A stretch of DNA of 20,001 nt from CBIFWW01 sp966186435 (GTDB lineage Bacteria > Pseudomonadota > Gammaproteobacteria > Enterobacterales > Enterobacteriaceae), in the NCBI GenBank assembly GCA_966186435.1, contig CBIFWW010000053.1, positions 1-20,001 on the forward strand, given 5' to 3'. A program made the translations under genes and the position numbers. Of this stretch, positions 6,926 to 15,056 are shown piece by piece. The notes under the pieces are model-generated. The model was not told where the DNA came from. It did not search any database and saw only the letters and a program-made list of their open reading frames with translations. How positions within the stretch are numbered: the first letter of the stretch is position 1; every line of letters starts with the position of its first letter.

Positions 6926-8578
6926 ATGTTTTGCGTGCAATGTGAACAAACTATTCGGACGCCTGCGGGCAATGGTTGCAGCTATGCTCAAGGTGTTTGT
7001 GGCAAAACCGCCCAAACCTCTGATCTTCAGGATTTACTGATTGCCTGCCTGCAAGGTTTGTCTGCCTGGGCGCAAAAAGCCCGTGAAATGGGGATTATCA
7101 GCCACGACGTTGATAGCTTCGCCCCGCGCGGGTTCTTCTCTACCTTGACCAACGTTAACTTCGATATTCCGCGCATCGTGGGCTACGCCCGCGAAGCCAT
7201 CGCCCTGCGCGAAGCCCTTAAAGCCCAGTGCCTGGTCCAGGATGCCAACTGCCGCGTCGATAACCCCATGGCTGAACTGCAGCTGGTCAGTGATGATTTA
7301 GGCGATCTGCAACGCCAGGCCGCAGACTTCACCCCAAATCACGATAAAGACGCCATCGGTGAAGATATCCTCGGCCTGCGCCTGCTGTGCCTCTATGGCC
7401 TGAAGGGTGCCGCCGCCTATATGGAACACGCCCACGTACTGGGCCAGTATGACAACGATATTTACGCGGAGTACCACCAGATCATGGCCTGGCTGGGTAC
7501 CTGGCCTGCCGATATGGGTGCGCTGCTGGAATGCGCCATGCAAATCGGCCAGATGAACTTCAAAGTGATGAGCATCCTGGATGCCGGTGAAACCACCAAA
7601 TACGGCCATCCAACCCCGACGCAGGTGAACGTGAAGCCTATCGCTGGTAAAGCGATTCTGATCTCCGGCCACGACCTGCGTGACCTCTATAACCTGCTGG
7701 AACAAACCGAAGGCATCGGGGTGAACGTTTACACCCACGGCGAAATGCTGCCAGCCCACGGTTACCCGGAGCTGCGTAAGTTTAAACATCTGGCCGGTAA
7801 CTACGGCAGCGGCTGGCAGAACCAGCAGACGGAGTTTGCTCGCTTCCCTGGCCCTATCGTGATGACCTCCAACTGCATCATCGACCCAACCGTGGGTTCT
7901 TACGATGACCGCATTTGGACCCGCAGCATTGTTGGCTGGCCGAATGTCAGCCACCTGGAAGGCGATAACTTCGCACCGGTGATTAACCAGGCGCAACAAA
8001 TGGCCGGTTTCCCTTACAGCGAAATCGAACACCTTATTACCGTGGGCTTTGGCCGCGAAACCCTGCTGAGCGCTGCCGATTCCCTGATCGACCTGGTAAG
8101 CCGTGAAAAACTGCGCCACATCTTCCTGGTGGGCGGCTGCGACGGGGCCAGCGGTGAACGTACTTACTTCACTGACTTTGCCACCAGCGTACCGCAGGAT
8201 TGCCTGATCCTGACCCTGGCCTGTGGTAAATACCGCTTTAACAAACTGGACTTTGGCGATATCGAGGGGCTGCCGCGCCTGATCGATGCCGGTCAATGTA
8301 ACGACGCTTACTCTGCCATTATTCTGGCTGTCACCCTGGCGGAAAAACTGGGCTGTGGCGTGAATGACCTGCCGCTGAGCCTGGTGCTCTCCTGGTTCGA
8401 GCAGAAAGCCATCGTGATCTTGCTGACCTTGCTGTCTCTGGGTGTGACCAATATCGTGACCGGCCCGACGGCACCGGGCTTCCTGACCCCGAACCTGCTG
8501 GCTATCCTGAATGAGAAATTCGGTCTGCGTTCAGTGACCACCGTTGAACAAGATATGAAACAGCTGCTGGGCGCGTAA
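6926..8578 (+). CDS. hcp: Hydroxylamine reductase / hybrid-cluster protein Hcp
   Basis: This encodes a 550-residue cytoplasmic iron-sulfur protein, the same length as E. coli Hcp. The N-terminal cluster ligands are Cys3, Cys6, Cys18 and Cys25 (C-x2-C-x11-C-x6-C), the spacing of the enterobacterial class. Hybrid [4Fe-2S-2O] cluster ligand motifs are all present: SGHDL, HGEML, TSNC, VGGC, TLACGKYRF, AGQC and SWFEQKA. Hcp was first described as a hydroxylamine reductase. In E. coli it acts as a high-affinity NO reductase under anaerobic nitrate or nitrite stress and takes part in protein S-nitrosylation. The next gene, hcr, encodes its reductase, 10 bp downstream, so the pair is an operon. Upstream NsrR and FNR-like sites agree with that role. 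AAGG lies 7 nt before the ATG. Confidence 0.97.
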   Translation: MFCVQCEQTIRTPAGNGCSYAQGVCGKTAQTSDLQDLLIACLQGLSAWAQKAREMGIISHDVDSFAPRGFFSTLTNVNFDIPRIVGYAREAIALREALKAQCLVQDANCRVDNPMAELQLVSDDLGDLQRQAADFTPNHDKDAIGEDILGLRLLCLYGLKGAAAYMEHAHVLGQYDNDIYAEYHQIMAWLGTWPADMGALLECAMQIGQMNFKVMSILDAGETTKYGHPTPTQVNVKPIAGKAILISGHDLRDLYNLLEQTEGIGVNVYTHGEMLPAHGYPELRKFKHLAGNYGSGWQNQQTEFARFPGPIVMTSNCIIDPTVGSYDDRIWTRSIVGWPNVSHLEGDNFAPVINQAQQMAGFPYSEIEHLITVGFGRETLLSAADSLIDLVSREKLRHIFLVGGCDGASGERTYFTDFATSVPQDCLILTLACGKYRFNKLDFGDIEGLPRLIDAGQCNDAYSAIILAVTLAEKLGCGVNDLPLSLVLSWFEQKAIVILLTLLSLGVTNIVTGPTAPGFLTPNLLAILNEKFGLRSVTTVEQDMKQLLGA

Positions 8579-8588
8579 GGGGCCAACC

Positions 8589-9557
8589 ATGACGATGCCA
8601 ACCCCGCTTTGCCCGCACCGCATGCAGGTGCACCACATCACCCAGGAGACACCGTATGTGTGGACCCTGGCGTTGATAAGCCCGGACTTTTACCCCTACC
8701 AGGCCGGGCAGCATGCCCTGGTCAGTATTGGTAATAGCAGCGACACCCTGCGGGCCTACACCCTCTCCTCTACACCAGGAGTGAGTGAATTTGTCACGCT
8801 CACCATCCGCCGCATCGAAGACGGTGCCGGTTCCGGCTGGCTCACCCGCCAGGTGAAACGAGGTGATTATGTGTGGCTGTCTGATGCCCAGGGTGATTTC
8901 ACCCTGGCCCATCATCCGGCTGACAGCTACCTGCTGCTGGCTGCCGGTTGCGGGGTAACCCCGGTGATGTCCATGTGCCGCTGGTTGAAAGCCACCCGCC
9001 CTGAGGCGGATGTTCAGGTGATTTTCAGCGTGCGCTCGCCACAGGATGTGATTTTTGCCGAGGAGTGGCGCGATTACCCGGTTACCCTGGTATCCGAGAG
9101 CGGAAACGCCCACGGCATGGTGCCTGGCCGCTTATCCCGTGAACTGCTGGCGGCGGTGCCTAACCTTGCGAACCGTACCGTGTTGACCTGCGGGCCAGCG
9201 CCTTATATGGACTTTGTGGAGCAAACCGTCAAAGAACTGGGGGTAACCCATTTTGCCCGCGAACAGTTCTTTGTGCCGAAAGGCGATGGCGCCGGGGCGC
9301 AGATCAAATTCAATACCCTGCAACCGGTACGAGAGTTTTACGGCAAAGTCGGTACCACCTTGTTGGACGCGCTGGAAAGCAATAAGGTGCCGGTCACGGT
9401 AGCCTGCCGGGCCGGGGTCTGTGGATGTTGTAAGACCAAAGTGGTTTCCGGGAAGTACAGCGTCACCAGCACCATGACACTCAGCGAACAGGAAATCGCT
9501 GAAGGCTATGTGCTGGCCTGCTCCTGCCATCTCGAAGGCGATATGGTACTCGCCTGA
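8589..9557 (+). CDS. hcr: NADH oxidoreductase Hcr
   Basis: This encodes a 322-residue flavoprotein, the same length as E. coli Hcr, that passes electrons from NADH to Hcp. The domains in order are: an FAD-binding ferredoxin-reductase barrel with RAYTLSS (about residues 58-64), an NAD-binding domain with AAGCGVTPVMSM (about 118-129) and TCGPAPYM (about 199-206), and a C-terminal plant-type [2Fe-2S] ferredoxin domain with CRAGVCGCC plus a later Cys in ACSC. The ATG at 8589 follows AAGGGG in the hcp-hcr gap. A second ATG two codons later (8595) is possible, but the MTMP start matches E. coli. It ends at a strong terminator. Confidence 0.96.
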   Translation: MTMPTPLCPHRMQVHHITQETPYVWTLALISPDFYPYQAGQHALVSIGNSSDTLRAYTLSSTPGVSEFVTLTIRRIEDGAGSGWLTRQVKRGDYVWLSDAQGDFTLAHHPADSYLLLAAGCGVTPVMSMCRWLKATRPEADVQVIFSVRSPQDVIFAEEWRDYPVTLVSESGNAHGMVPGRLSRELLAAVPNLANRTVLTCGPAPYMDFVEQTVKELGVTHFAREQFFVPKGDGAGAQIKFNTLQPVREFYGKVGTTLLDALESNKVPVTVACRAGVCGCCKTKVVSGKYSVTSTMTLSEQEIAEGYVLACSCHLEGDMVLA

Positions 9558-9562
9558 TTCCT

Positions 9563-9590
9563 AAAATGCCCCAATATTGGGGCGTTTTTT
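9563..9590 (+). terminator. Rho-independent terminator of hcp-hcr
   Basis: AAAA, then the perfect palindrome GCCCCAATATTGGGGC (9568-9583), then GTTTTTT. This gives a 6-bp GC-rich stem with a strong T-run, six bases after the hcr stop codon. Confidence 0.9.
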
Positions 9591-9684
9591 GTTCTGTATT
9601 AACCCTTTATGCCATCTTCCCCGCGCCTTGTTAGCTATCGACTAAGCTTGTAACCGGTATCTGCAAATACAAGGAGCAGTAATA

Positions 9685-11403
9685 ATGAAAGAAACCGTGG
9701 CAGCCTATATCGCCCAAACCCTTGAGCAGGTGGGTGTCAAACGCATCTGGGGGGTGACCGGTGATTCCCTTAACGGCCTGAGTGACAGCCTTAACCGCAT
9801 GGGTACCATTGACTGGATGGCGACCCGCCATGAAGAGGTGGCCGCCTTTGCCGCCGGGGCTGAGGCCCATCTCACTGGTGAACTGGCAGTCTGCGCCGGG
9901 TCCTGTGGCCCCGGTAACCTCCACTTGATTAACGGCCTATTTGATTGCCACCGTAACCAGGTGCCGGTGCTGGCGATTGCCGCCCATATCCCCTCCAGCG
10001 AAATTGGCAGTGGCTATTTCCAGGAAACTCATCCCCAGGAGCTGTTCCGCGAATGCAGTCATTTCTGTGAACTGGTGTCATCTCCGGAACAAATTCCCCA
10101 AATTCTGGCCCGCGCCCTGCGTAGTGCCATTCTCAAACGCGGCGTGGCGGTAGTGGTGATCCCCGGCGATGTGGCATTAAAACCCACGCTAGAAGGGGCC
10201 AGCACCCACTGGTATCCGGCCCCAGCCCCGGTCAGTGTTCCGGCGGAATCTGAGCTGCAAAAACTGGCCCAGGTGTTGCGCTATTCCAGCAATATCGCCC
10301 TGCTGTGCGGCAGTGGTTGTGCAGGGGCGCACGCAGAGTTGTTACGTTTGGCCGAAACCTTAAAATCGCCGATTGTTCACGCCCTGCGGGGTAAAGAGCA
10401 TGTGGAGTATGACAACCCCTATGACGTAGGGATGACCGGGCTGATTGGCTTCTCCTCCGGGTTCCATACCATGATGAATGCTGACACCCTGATCCTGTTA
10501 GGTACTCAGTTCCCCTACCGAGCCTTCTACCCCAGCAATGCCAAAATCATTCAGATCGATATCAACCCTGCCAGCCTGGGGGCGCACAGTAAGGTGGACG
10601 TGGCGCTGGTGGGGGATATTAAAGCCACACTCAGCGCGCTGCTGCCGCTGCTGGAAACCAAAACCGATCGTAAGTTCCTGGATAAAGCGCTGGAGGATTA
10701 CCGCAAGGCGCGCCAGGGGCTGGATGACCTGGCTAAGCCTGATGACAGCGTGATCCACCCGCAGTATCTGGCCCAACAAATCAGCCACTGCGCTAGCGAA
10801 AACACCATATTTACCTGCGATGTGGGCACCCCCACGGTGTGGGCGGCCCGTTATCTGAAAATGAACGGCCAACGTCGGCTGATTGGTTCCTTCAACCACG
10901 GCTCGATGGCCAACGCCATGCCGCAGGCCCTGGGGGCCAAAGCCACCTACCCTGACCGCCAGGTGGTGGCGCTGTGTGGCGACGGCGGTTTCAGTATGCT
11001 GATGGGGGATTTCCTGTCCTTGGCGCAATTGAATCTGCCAATAAAAGTGGTGGTGTTTAACAATAGCGTGCTGGGCTTTGTGGCGATGGAAATGAAATCC
11101 GGGGGCTACCTGACGGACGGCACCGATTTGCATGCCACCAACTTTGCCAAAATAGCTGAAGCCTGCGGAATCAAAGGTATCCGGGTGGAAAAAAGCGCTG
11201 ATGTCAGCCAGGCGCTGGAGGAAGCATTCAATTATCCCGGCCCAGCGTTAGTTGATGTGGTGGTGGCTAAGGAAGAGTTAGCTATCCCGCCGCAAATCAA
11301 ACTGGAGCAAGCCAAAGGGTTCAGTCTGTATATGCTACGGGCCATTATCAGTGGCCGGGGCGATGAAGTTATCCAACTGGCGAAAACCAACTGGTTCCGG
11401 TAA
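9685..11403 (+). CDS. poxB: Pyruvate dehydrogenase (quinone) / pyruvate oxidase PoxB
   Basis: This encodes 572 residues, identical in length to E. coli PoxB. It is a peripheral membrane flavoenzyme that converts pyruvate to acetate and CO2 and passes electrons to ubiquinone. It uses ThDP, Mg2+ and FAD. Visible elements are the N-terminal ThDP domain with catalytic Glu50 (TRHEEVAAFAAGAEA), the central FAD domain, and the C-terminal ThDP/Mg motif starting at GDGGFSM and running to VVFNN. The last residues, RAIISGRGDEVIQLAKTNWFR, are the amphipathic membrane-binding tail that activates the enzyme on lipid. AAGGAG (9671-9676) lies 8 nt before the ATG. E. coli poxB is RpoS-dependent. A CTAAGCT (9642-9648) resembling the RpoS -10 CTATACT is present but unproven. 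Confidence 0.97.
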   Translation: MKETVAAYIAQTLEQVGVKRIWGVTGDSLNGLSDSLNRMGTIDWMATRHEEVAAFAAGAEAHLTGELAVCAGSCGPGNLHLINGLFDCHRNQVPVLAIAAHIPSSEIGSGYFQETHPQELFRECSHFCELVSSPEQIPQILARALRSAILKRGVAVVVIPGDVALKPTLEGASTHWYPAPAPVSVPAESELQKLAQVLRYSSNIALLCGSGCAGAHAELLRLAETLKSPIVHALRGKEHVEYDNPYDVGMTGLIGFSSGFHTMMNADTLILLGTQFPYRAFYPSNAKIIQIDINPASLGAHSKVDVALVGDIKATLSALLPLLETKTDRKFLDKALEDYRKARQGLDDLAKPDDSVIHPQYLAQQISHCASENTIFTCDVGTPTVWAARYLKMNGQRRLIGSFNHGSMANAMPQALGAKATYPDRQVVALCGDGGFSMLMGDFLSLAQLNLPIKVVVFNNSVLGFVAMEMKSGGYLTDGTDLHATNFAKIAEACGIKGIRVEKSADVSQALEEAFNYPGPALVDVVVAKEELAIPPQIKLEQAKGFSLYMLRAIISGRGDEVIQLAKTNWFR

Positions 11404-11417
11404 AAAGTAACTATAGC

Positions 11418-11474
11418 GGCGTGTCGTTGACCCCAGGAGCACCCCTCCCTGCTGGCGCGGCACGCCTTCTTTTT
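11418..11474 (+). terminator. Terminator-like hairpin between poxB and ltaE
   Basis: GGCGTGTCGT (11418-11427) can pair with GCGGCACGCC (11457-11466) with two G-T pairs, and TTCTTTTT follows. The large 29-nt loop can fold further (CCAG with CTGG). It probably ends most poxB transcripts. Partial read-through into ltaE is possible since no clear ltaE promoter is seen. Confidence 0.6.
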
Positions 11475-11494
11475 AGCCGACCTAAGGACATGCC

Positions 11495-12496
11495 GTGATA
11501 GATTTACGCAGTGATACCGTAACCCGCCCTACCCGTACCATGCTGGACGCCATGCTTAATGCCGAAACCGGCGATGATGTGTATGCCGACGATCCCACCG
11601 TTAATCAACTCCAGGCCTATGCTGCTGAAATCAGCGGTAAACAGGCGGCACTGTTTCTGCCAACCGGCACCCAGGCCAATCTGGTGGCCCTACTCAGCCA
11701 TTGCCAACGGGGTGAAGAGTATATCGCCGGTCAAGGCGCCCATAACTATCTGTATGAAGCCGGTGGCGCTGCGGTATTAGGGAGCATTCAACCCCAACCG
11801 ATTGATGCGGCACCCGATGCTACCCTGCCCCTGGATGCCGTTGCGGCCAAAATCAAAGCCGATGATATTCACTTCGCCCGCACCCGTCTGCTGAGCCTGG
11901 AAAACACCCATAACGGTAAAGTGCTGCCCCGCGAATACTTAAAACAGGCCTGGGACTTCACCCGCGAACGAGGCCTTGGCTTGCACGTGGATGGCGCACG
12001 TATTTTTAATGCCGTGGTGGAGTATGGCTGCACCCTGGAAGAAGTGGCCCGTTACTGCGACAGCTTCACTATCTGCTTGTCCAAAGGGCTGGGTGCCCCG
12101 GTGGGTTCCCTGCTGCTAGGCTCTGACGAATTTATCCAGCGGGCCATGCGCTGGCGCAAAATGACCGGCGGCGGGATGCGCCAGGCCGGTATTCTGGCCG
12201 CCGCAGGCCTGTATGCGTTGCAAAACAATGTGCAGCGCCTGAAAGAAGACCACGATAACGCCGCCTGGCTGGCAGGGGCGCTACGTGAAGTGGGGGCACA
12301 GGTTAGCCGTCACGACACCAACATGCTGTTTGTCAAAGTGGGTGCCGACAAAGCCGCGGCCTTGGGCGAGTTTATGAAGCAGCGCGGGGTATTAATCAAT
12401 GCCGCCCCGGTCACCCGTCTGGTGACCCACCTCGACGTCAACCGCCAGCAGCTAGCTGAGGTTGCCCACCACTGGCAGGCCTTTTTACAACAATAA
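11495..12496 (+). CDS. ltaE: Low-specificity L-threonine aldolase LtaE
   Basis: This encodes a 333-residue PLP enzyme of fold type I that cleaves L-threonine and L-allo-threonine to glycine and acetaldehyde. The E. coli enzyme has the same length. The opening IDLRSDTVTRPT and the segment LPTGTQANL are family hallmarks. HVDGARI carries the PLP-binding Asp, and the Schiff-base Lys is Lys197 in ICLSKGLGAPVGS. The start is GTG: AAGGA (11484-11488) is 6 nt upstream, while the ATG at 11490 runs into a stop after two codons. It follows poxB and precedes ybjT by 14 bp, so ltaE and ybjT are likely cotranscribed. Confidence 0.96.
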   Translation: MIDLRSDTVTRPTRTMLDAMLNAETGDDVYADDPTVNQLQAYAAEISGKQAALFLPTGTQANLVALLSHCQRGEEYIAGQGAHNYLYEAGGAAVLGSIQPQPIDAAPDATLPLDAVAAKIKADDIHFARTRLLSLENTHNGKVLPREYLKQAWDFTRERGLGLHVDGARIFNAVVEYGCTLEEVARYCDSFTICLSKGLGAPVGSLLLGSDEFIQRAMRWRKMTGGGMRQAGILAAAGLYALQNNVQRLKEDHDNAAWLAGALREVGAQVSRHDTNMLFVKVGADKAAALGEFMKQRGVLINAAPVTRLVTHLDVNRQQLAEVAHHWQAFLQQ

Positions 12497-12510
12497 GCAG
12501 AGGATCAGGG

Positions 12511-13959
12511 ATGAATGGATCGCAGCGGATTTTAGTGCTTGGGGCCAGCGGCTACATTGGCCAGAACCTGGTGCCCTTATTGAGTGAATGCGGCCATCAG
12601 GTGGTGGCCGCTGCCCGGCGTCTGGAATGGCTGGAGAAACAGCCGTGGCCCGGCGTGCTAAGCCGCCACGTGGATCTGCATCAGCCAGAAACTATCGCCC
12701 CGGCGCTAAAAGATATCGATACCGTTTATTACCTGATCCACAGCATGGGGGACGGGGAGCAGTTTGTTGCTCGCGAGCAGCAGGCCGCCCGTCACCTGTG
12801 CGATGCCCTGCCCGGTAGCGGCGTAAAACACATTATCTACCTTAGCTCCCTTCAGGCTCCGCCGGGGGATAGCGATTCCGACCACCTGAAGGCTCGCCAG
12901 GCCACGGGCGATATTCTGCGTGAGGCAGGGATCCCGCTCACTGAAATCCGCGCCGGGATTATTATCGGGGCCGGGTCCGCCGCCTTTGAGGTGATGCGCG
13001 ACATGGTATACAACCTGCCGGTGCTTACCCCGCCGCGCTGGGTGCGATCCCGTACCACCCCCATCGCGCTGGCTAACCTGCTCTATTACCTGAAAAAACT
13101 GCTGGATCACCATCCGGAAGGCCATCGCACCTTTGAGGCCGCCGGGCCGGAAGTGCTCAGCTATCAGCAACAGTTCAAACGCTTTATGGCGATCAGCGGC
13201 CGCCATCGCCCATTAATCCCTATCCCCTTCCCCACCAGCTGGATCTCAGTGTGGTTCCTGAACATGATCACTTCTGTGCCGCCGGAGATCGCCAAGGCGC
13301 TGATCCAGGGGCTGAAGCACGATCTGCTGGCAGACGATCGCGAGCTGGCGGCGCTGATCCCGCAGACCCTGATCCCCTTCGATGATGCCGTGCGCGATAC
13401 CCTCGCCCAGGAGCAGCATCTGGCGAACTCACAGGATTGGGGCTATGACGCCCAGGCCCACGCCCGCTGGCGGCCCGAGTACGGTTATTTTCCGAAACAA
13501 GCCGGGTGCAGCGTGACTACCACCGCCAGTGCCCATCAGTTGTGGCAGTTGGTTAATCAGGTAGGGGGTAAAGAGGGCTATTTCTTTGCCAACAGCCTGT
13601 GGCGCATCCGTGGGGCGATGGATCTCCTGGTGGGCCATCGCCTGCCGAAAGGCCGCCCGAATAGGCATACCCTCCAGGTAGGCGATGCGGTGGATAGCTG
13701 GAAGGTGATTATTGCTGAGCCAGACCGTGAGCTAACCTTATTATTCGGGATGAAAGCGCCGGGCCTTGGCCGGTTATCCTTTACGATTAAAGATGAGGGC
13801 CAGCAGCGGCGGCTGGATGTCCGGGCCTGGTGGCACCCCCACGGCACCCCAGGGTTGTTTTACTGGCTGGTAATGATCCCAGCGCATCTGTTCATTTTTA
13901 AAGGCATGGCGCGCACAATCGTTGCCAGGGCTGAACAATCATCCGGTAAACACCAATAA
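12511..13959 (+). CDS. ybjT: SDR-family NAD(P)-binding protein with DUF2867 domain (YbjT)
   Basis: This encodes a 482-residue protein (E. coli YbjT is about 476). The N-terminal Rossmann fold opens with RILVLGASGYIG (residues 6-17; GxxGxxG dinucleotide motif), as in atypical NmrA-like SDRs, and carries SSLQAP. The C-terminal half is a DUF2867 domain (about 330-475). It ends with a hydrophobic helix (GLFYWLVMIPAHLFIF, about 448-463) followed by basic residues, so it may sit on the membrane. The substrate and reaction are unknown, and I do not assign one. It is 14 bp downstream of ltaE with an AGAGGATCAGGG ribosome region, which supports an operon. Confidence 0.9.
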   Translation: MNGSQRILVLGASGYIGQNLVPLLSECGHQVVAAARRLEWLEKQPWPGVLSRHVDLHQPETIAPALKDIDTVYYLIHSMGDGEQFVAREQQAARHLCDALPGSGVKHIIYLSSLQAPPGDSDSDHLKARQATGDILREAGIPLTEIRAGIIIGAGSAAFEVMRDMVYNLPVLTPPRWVRSRTTPIALANLLYYLKKLLDHHPEGHRTFEAAGPEVLSYQQQFKRFMAISGRHRPLIPIPFPTSWISVWFLNMITSVPPEIAKALIQGLKHDLLADDRELAALIPQTLIPFDDAVRDTLAQEQHLANSQDWGYDAQAHARWRPEYGYFPKQAGCSVTTTASAHQLWQLVNQVGGKEGYFFANSLWRIRGAMDLLVGHRLPKGRPNRHTLQVGDAVDSWKVIIAEPDRELTLLFGMKAPGLGRLSFTIKDEGQQRRLDVRAWWHPHGTPGLFYWLVMIPAHLFIFKGMARTIVARAEQSSGKHQ

Positions 13960-14038
13960 CTATGGTTATTCTCATTGCATACCCGCGGAATTCACGAAAG
14001 AATGCACAGCAGTTTTTACAAAAAGATAGTGAGTCGAC

Positions 14039-15049
14039 ATGAGAGTACTGGTAACGGGCGCCACCAGCGGTTTAGGCCGAAATGCGGTCGAATATTTACG
14101 CCGTAAAGGGATCAGCGTGCGGGCCACTGGCCGCAATGAAGCTATGGGGAAACTGCTTACCAAGATAGGGGCAGAATTTATCCATGCCGATTTGACCGAA
14201 CTGGTCTCCTCCCAGGCCAAAATGATGCTGGCCGACGTCGACACCCTCTGGCACTGCTCCAGCTTTACCTCCCCATGGGGTACCCAACAAGCCTTCGATT
14301 TGGCTAACGTGCGTGCTACCCGTCGCCTTGGAGAATGGGCTGTGGCCTGGGGTGTCAGAAACTTTGTCCATGTATCCTCACCGTCGCTCTATTTTGACTA
14401 TCACCACCATCGGAATATTAAAGAAGATTTCCGCCCGGTGCGTTTTGCCAATGAGTTTGCCCGTAGTAAAGCCGCCAGCGAAGATGTGATCCAGATGTTG
14501 GCCCAATCCAACCCGAACACTCGCTTTACTATCTTGCGGCCACAAAGCCTGTTCGGGCCACATGACAAAGTGTTCTTCCCACGGTTGGTGCAGATGATGC
14601 GCCGTTACGGCAGTATCCTGCTCCCTCGCGGTGGCGAAGCGGTGGTGGATATGACTTTCCAGGAAAACGCGGTACACGCCATGTGGCTGGCCAGCCAGCC
14701 ACACTGCGACAATCTGCCTTCTGGCCGGGCCTATAACATCACTAATATGGAGCCGCGCCCGCTCCATACCGTGGTTCAAAAATTAATTGATGATTTGGGG
14801 ATCAAATGCCGTATCCGCTCGGTGCCTTACACCATGCTGGATATGATTGCCCGCAGCATGGAGCATATTGGCCACCGTGCCCATAAAGAGCCGGTGCTTA
14901 CCCATTACGGGGTGTCCAAGCTCAACTTCGATTTCACCCTCGACACTACCCGTGCCCAGGAAGAGTTAGGCTACCAGCCGGTTATCACGCTTAACGAGGG
15001 TATTGAGCGCACCGCCTACTGGCTGCACGATCACGGTACCCTACGTTAG
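14039..15049 (+). CDS. ybjS: Extended SDR-family NAD-dependent epimerase/dehydratase-like protein (YbjS)
   Basis: This encodes a 336-residue cytoplasmic protein of the extended short-chain dehydrogenase/reductase class (E. coli YbjS is 337). The dinucleotide-binding motif GATSGLG (7-13) follows the first strand MRVLV. Asp51-Leu and the HCSS segment continue the fold. Ser113/Ser114 lie in the usual catalytic Ser region. The position of the YxxxK motif reads FARSK (Phe140, Lys144), so the canonical catalytic Tyr is Phe here. The product resembles 3-beta-hydroxysteroid-dehydrogenase-like or HpnA-like sugar/sterol SDRs, but its substrate is unknown. It follows ybjT by 79 bp. A weak TTGCAT-N17-AAGAAT pair (13975-14003) could be its own promoter. 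It ends 7 bp from the convergent amiD stop. Confidence 0.9.
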   Translation: MRVLVTGATSGLGRNAVEYLRRKGISVRATGRNEAMGKLLTKIGAEFIHADLTELVSSQAKMMLADVDTLWHCSSFTSPWGTQQAFDLANVRATRRLGEWAVAWGVRNFVHVSSPSLYFDYHHHRNIKEDFRPVRFANEFARSKAASEDVIQMLAQSNPNTRFTILRPQSLFGPHDKVFFPRLVQMMRRYGSILLPRGGEAVVDMTFQENAVHAMWLASQPHCDNLPSGRAYNITNMEPRPLHTVVQKLIDDLGIKCRIRSVPYTMLDMIARSMEHIGHRAHKEPVLTHYGVSKLNFDFTLDTTRAQEELGYQPVITLNEGIERTAYWLHDHGTLR

Positions 15050-15056
15050 TCCATCC

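Noticed and set aside
7298..8296. A 332-codon open frame on the - strand opposite hcp
   Set aside because: hcp is a full-length conserved gene. The antisense frame stays open because of its codon bias, and its translation has no recognisable domain.
10498..11133. A 211-codon - strand frame opposite poxB
   Set aside because: It is His- and Gln-rich nonsense typical of antisense translation of a GC-biased gene.
13960..13985. Possible Fur box between ybjT and ybjS (GGTTATTCTCATTGC)
   Set aside because: Aligned to the 19-bp Fur consensus it matches fewer than half of the positions in any register I tried.
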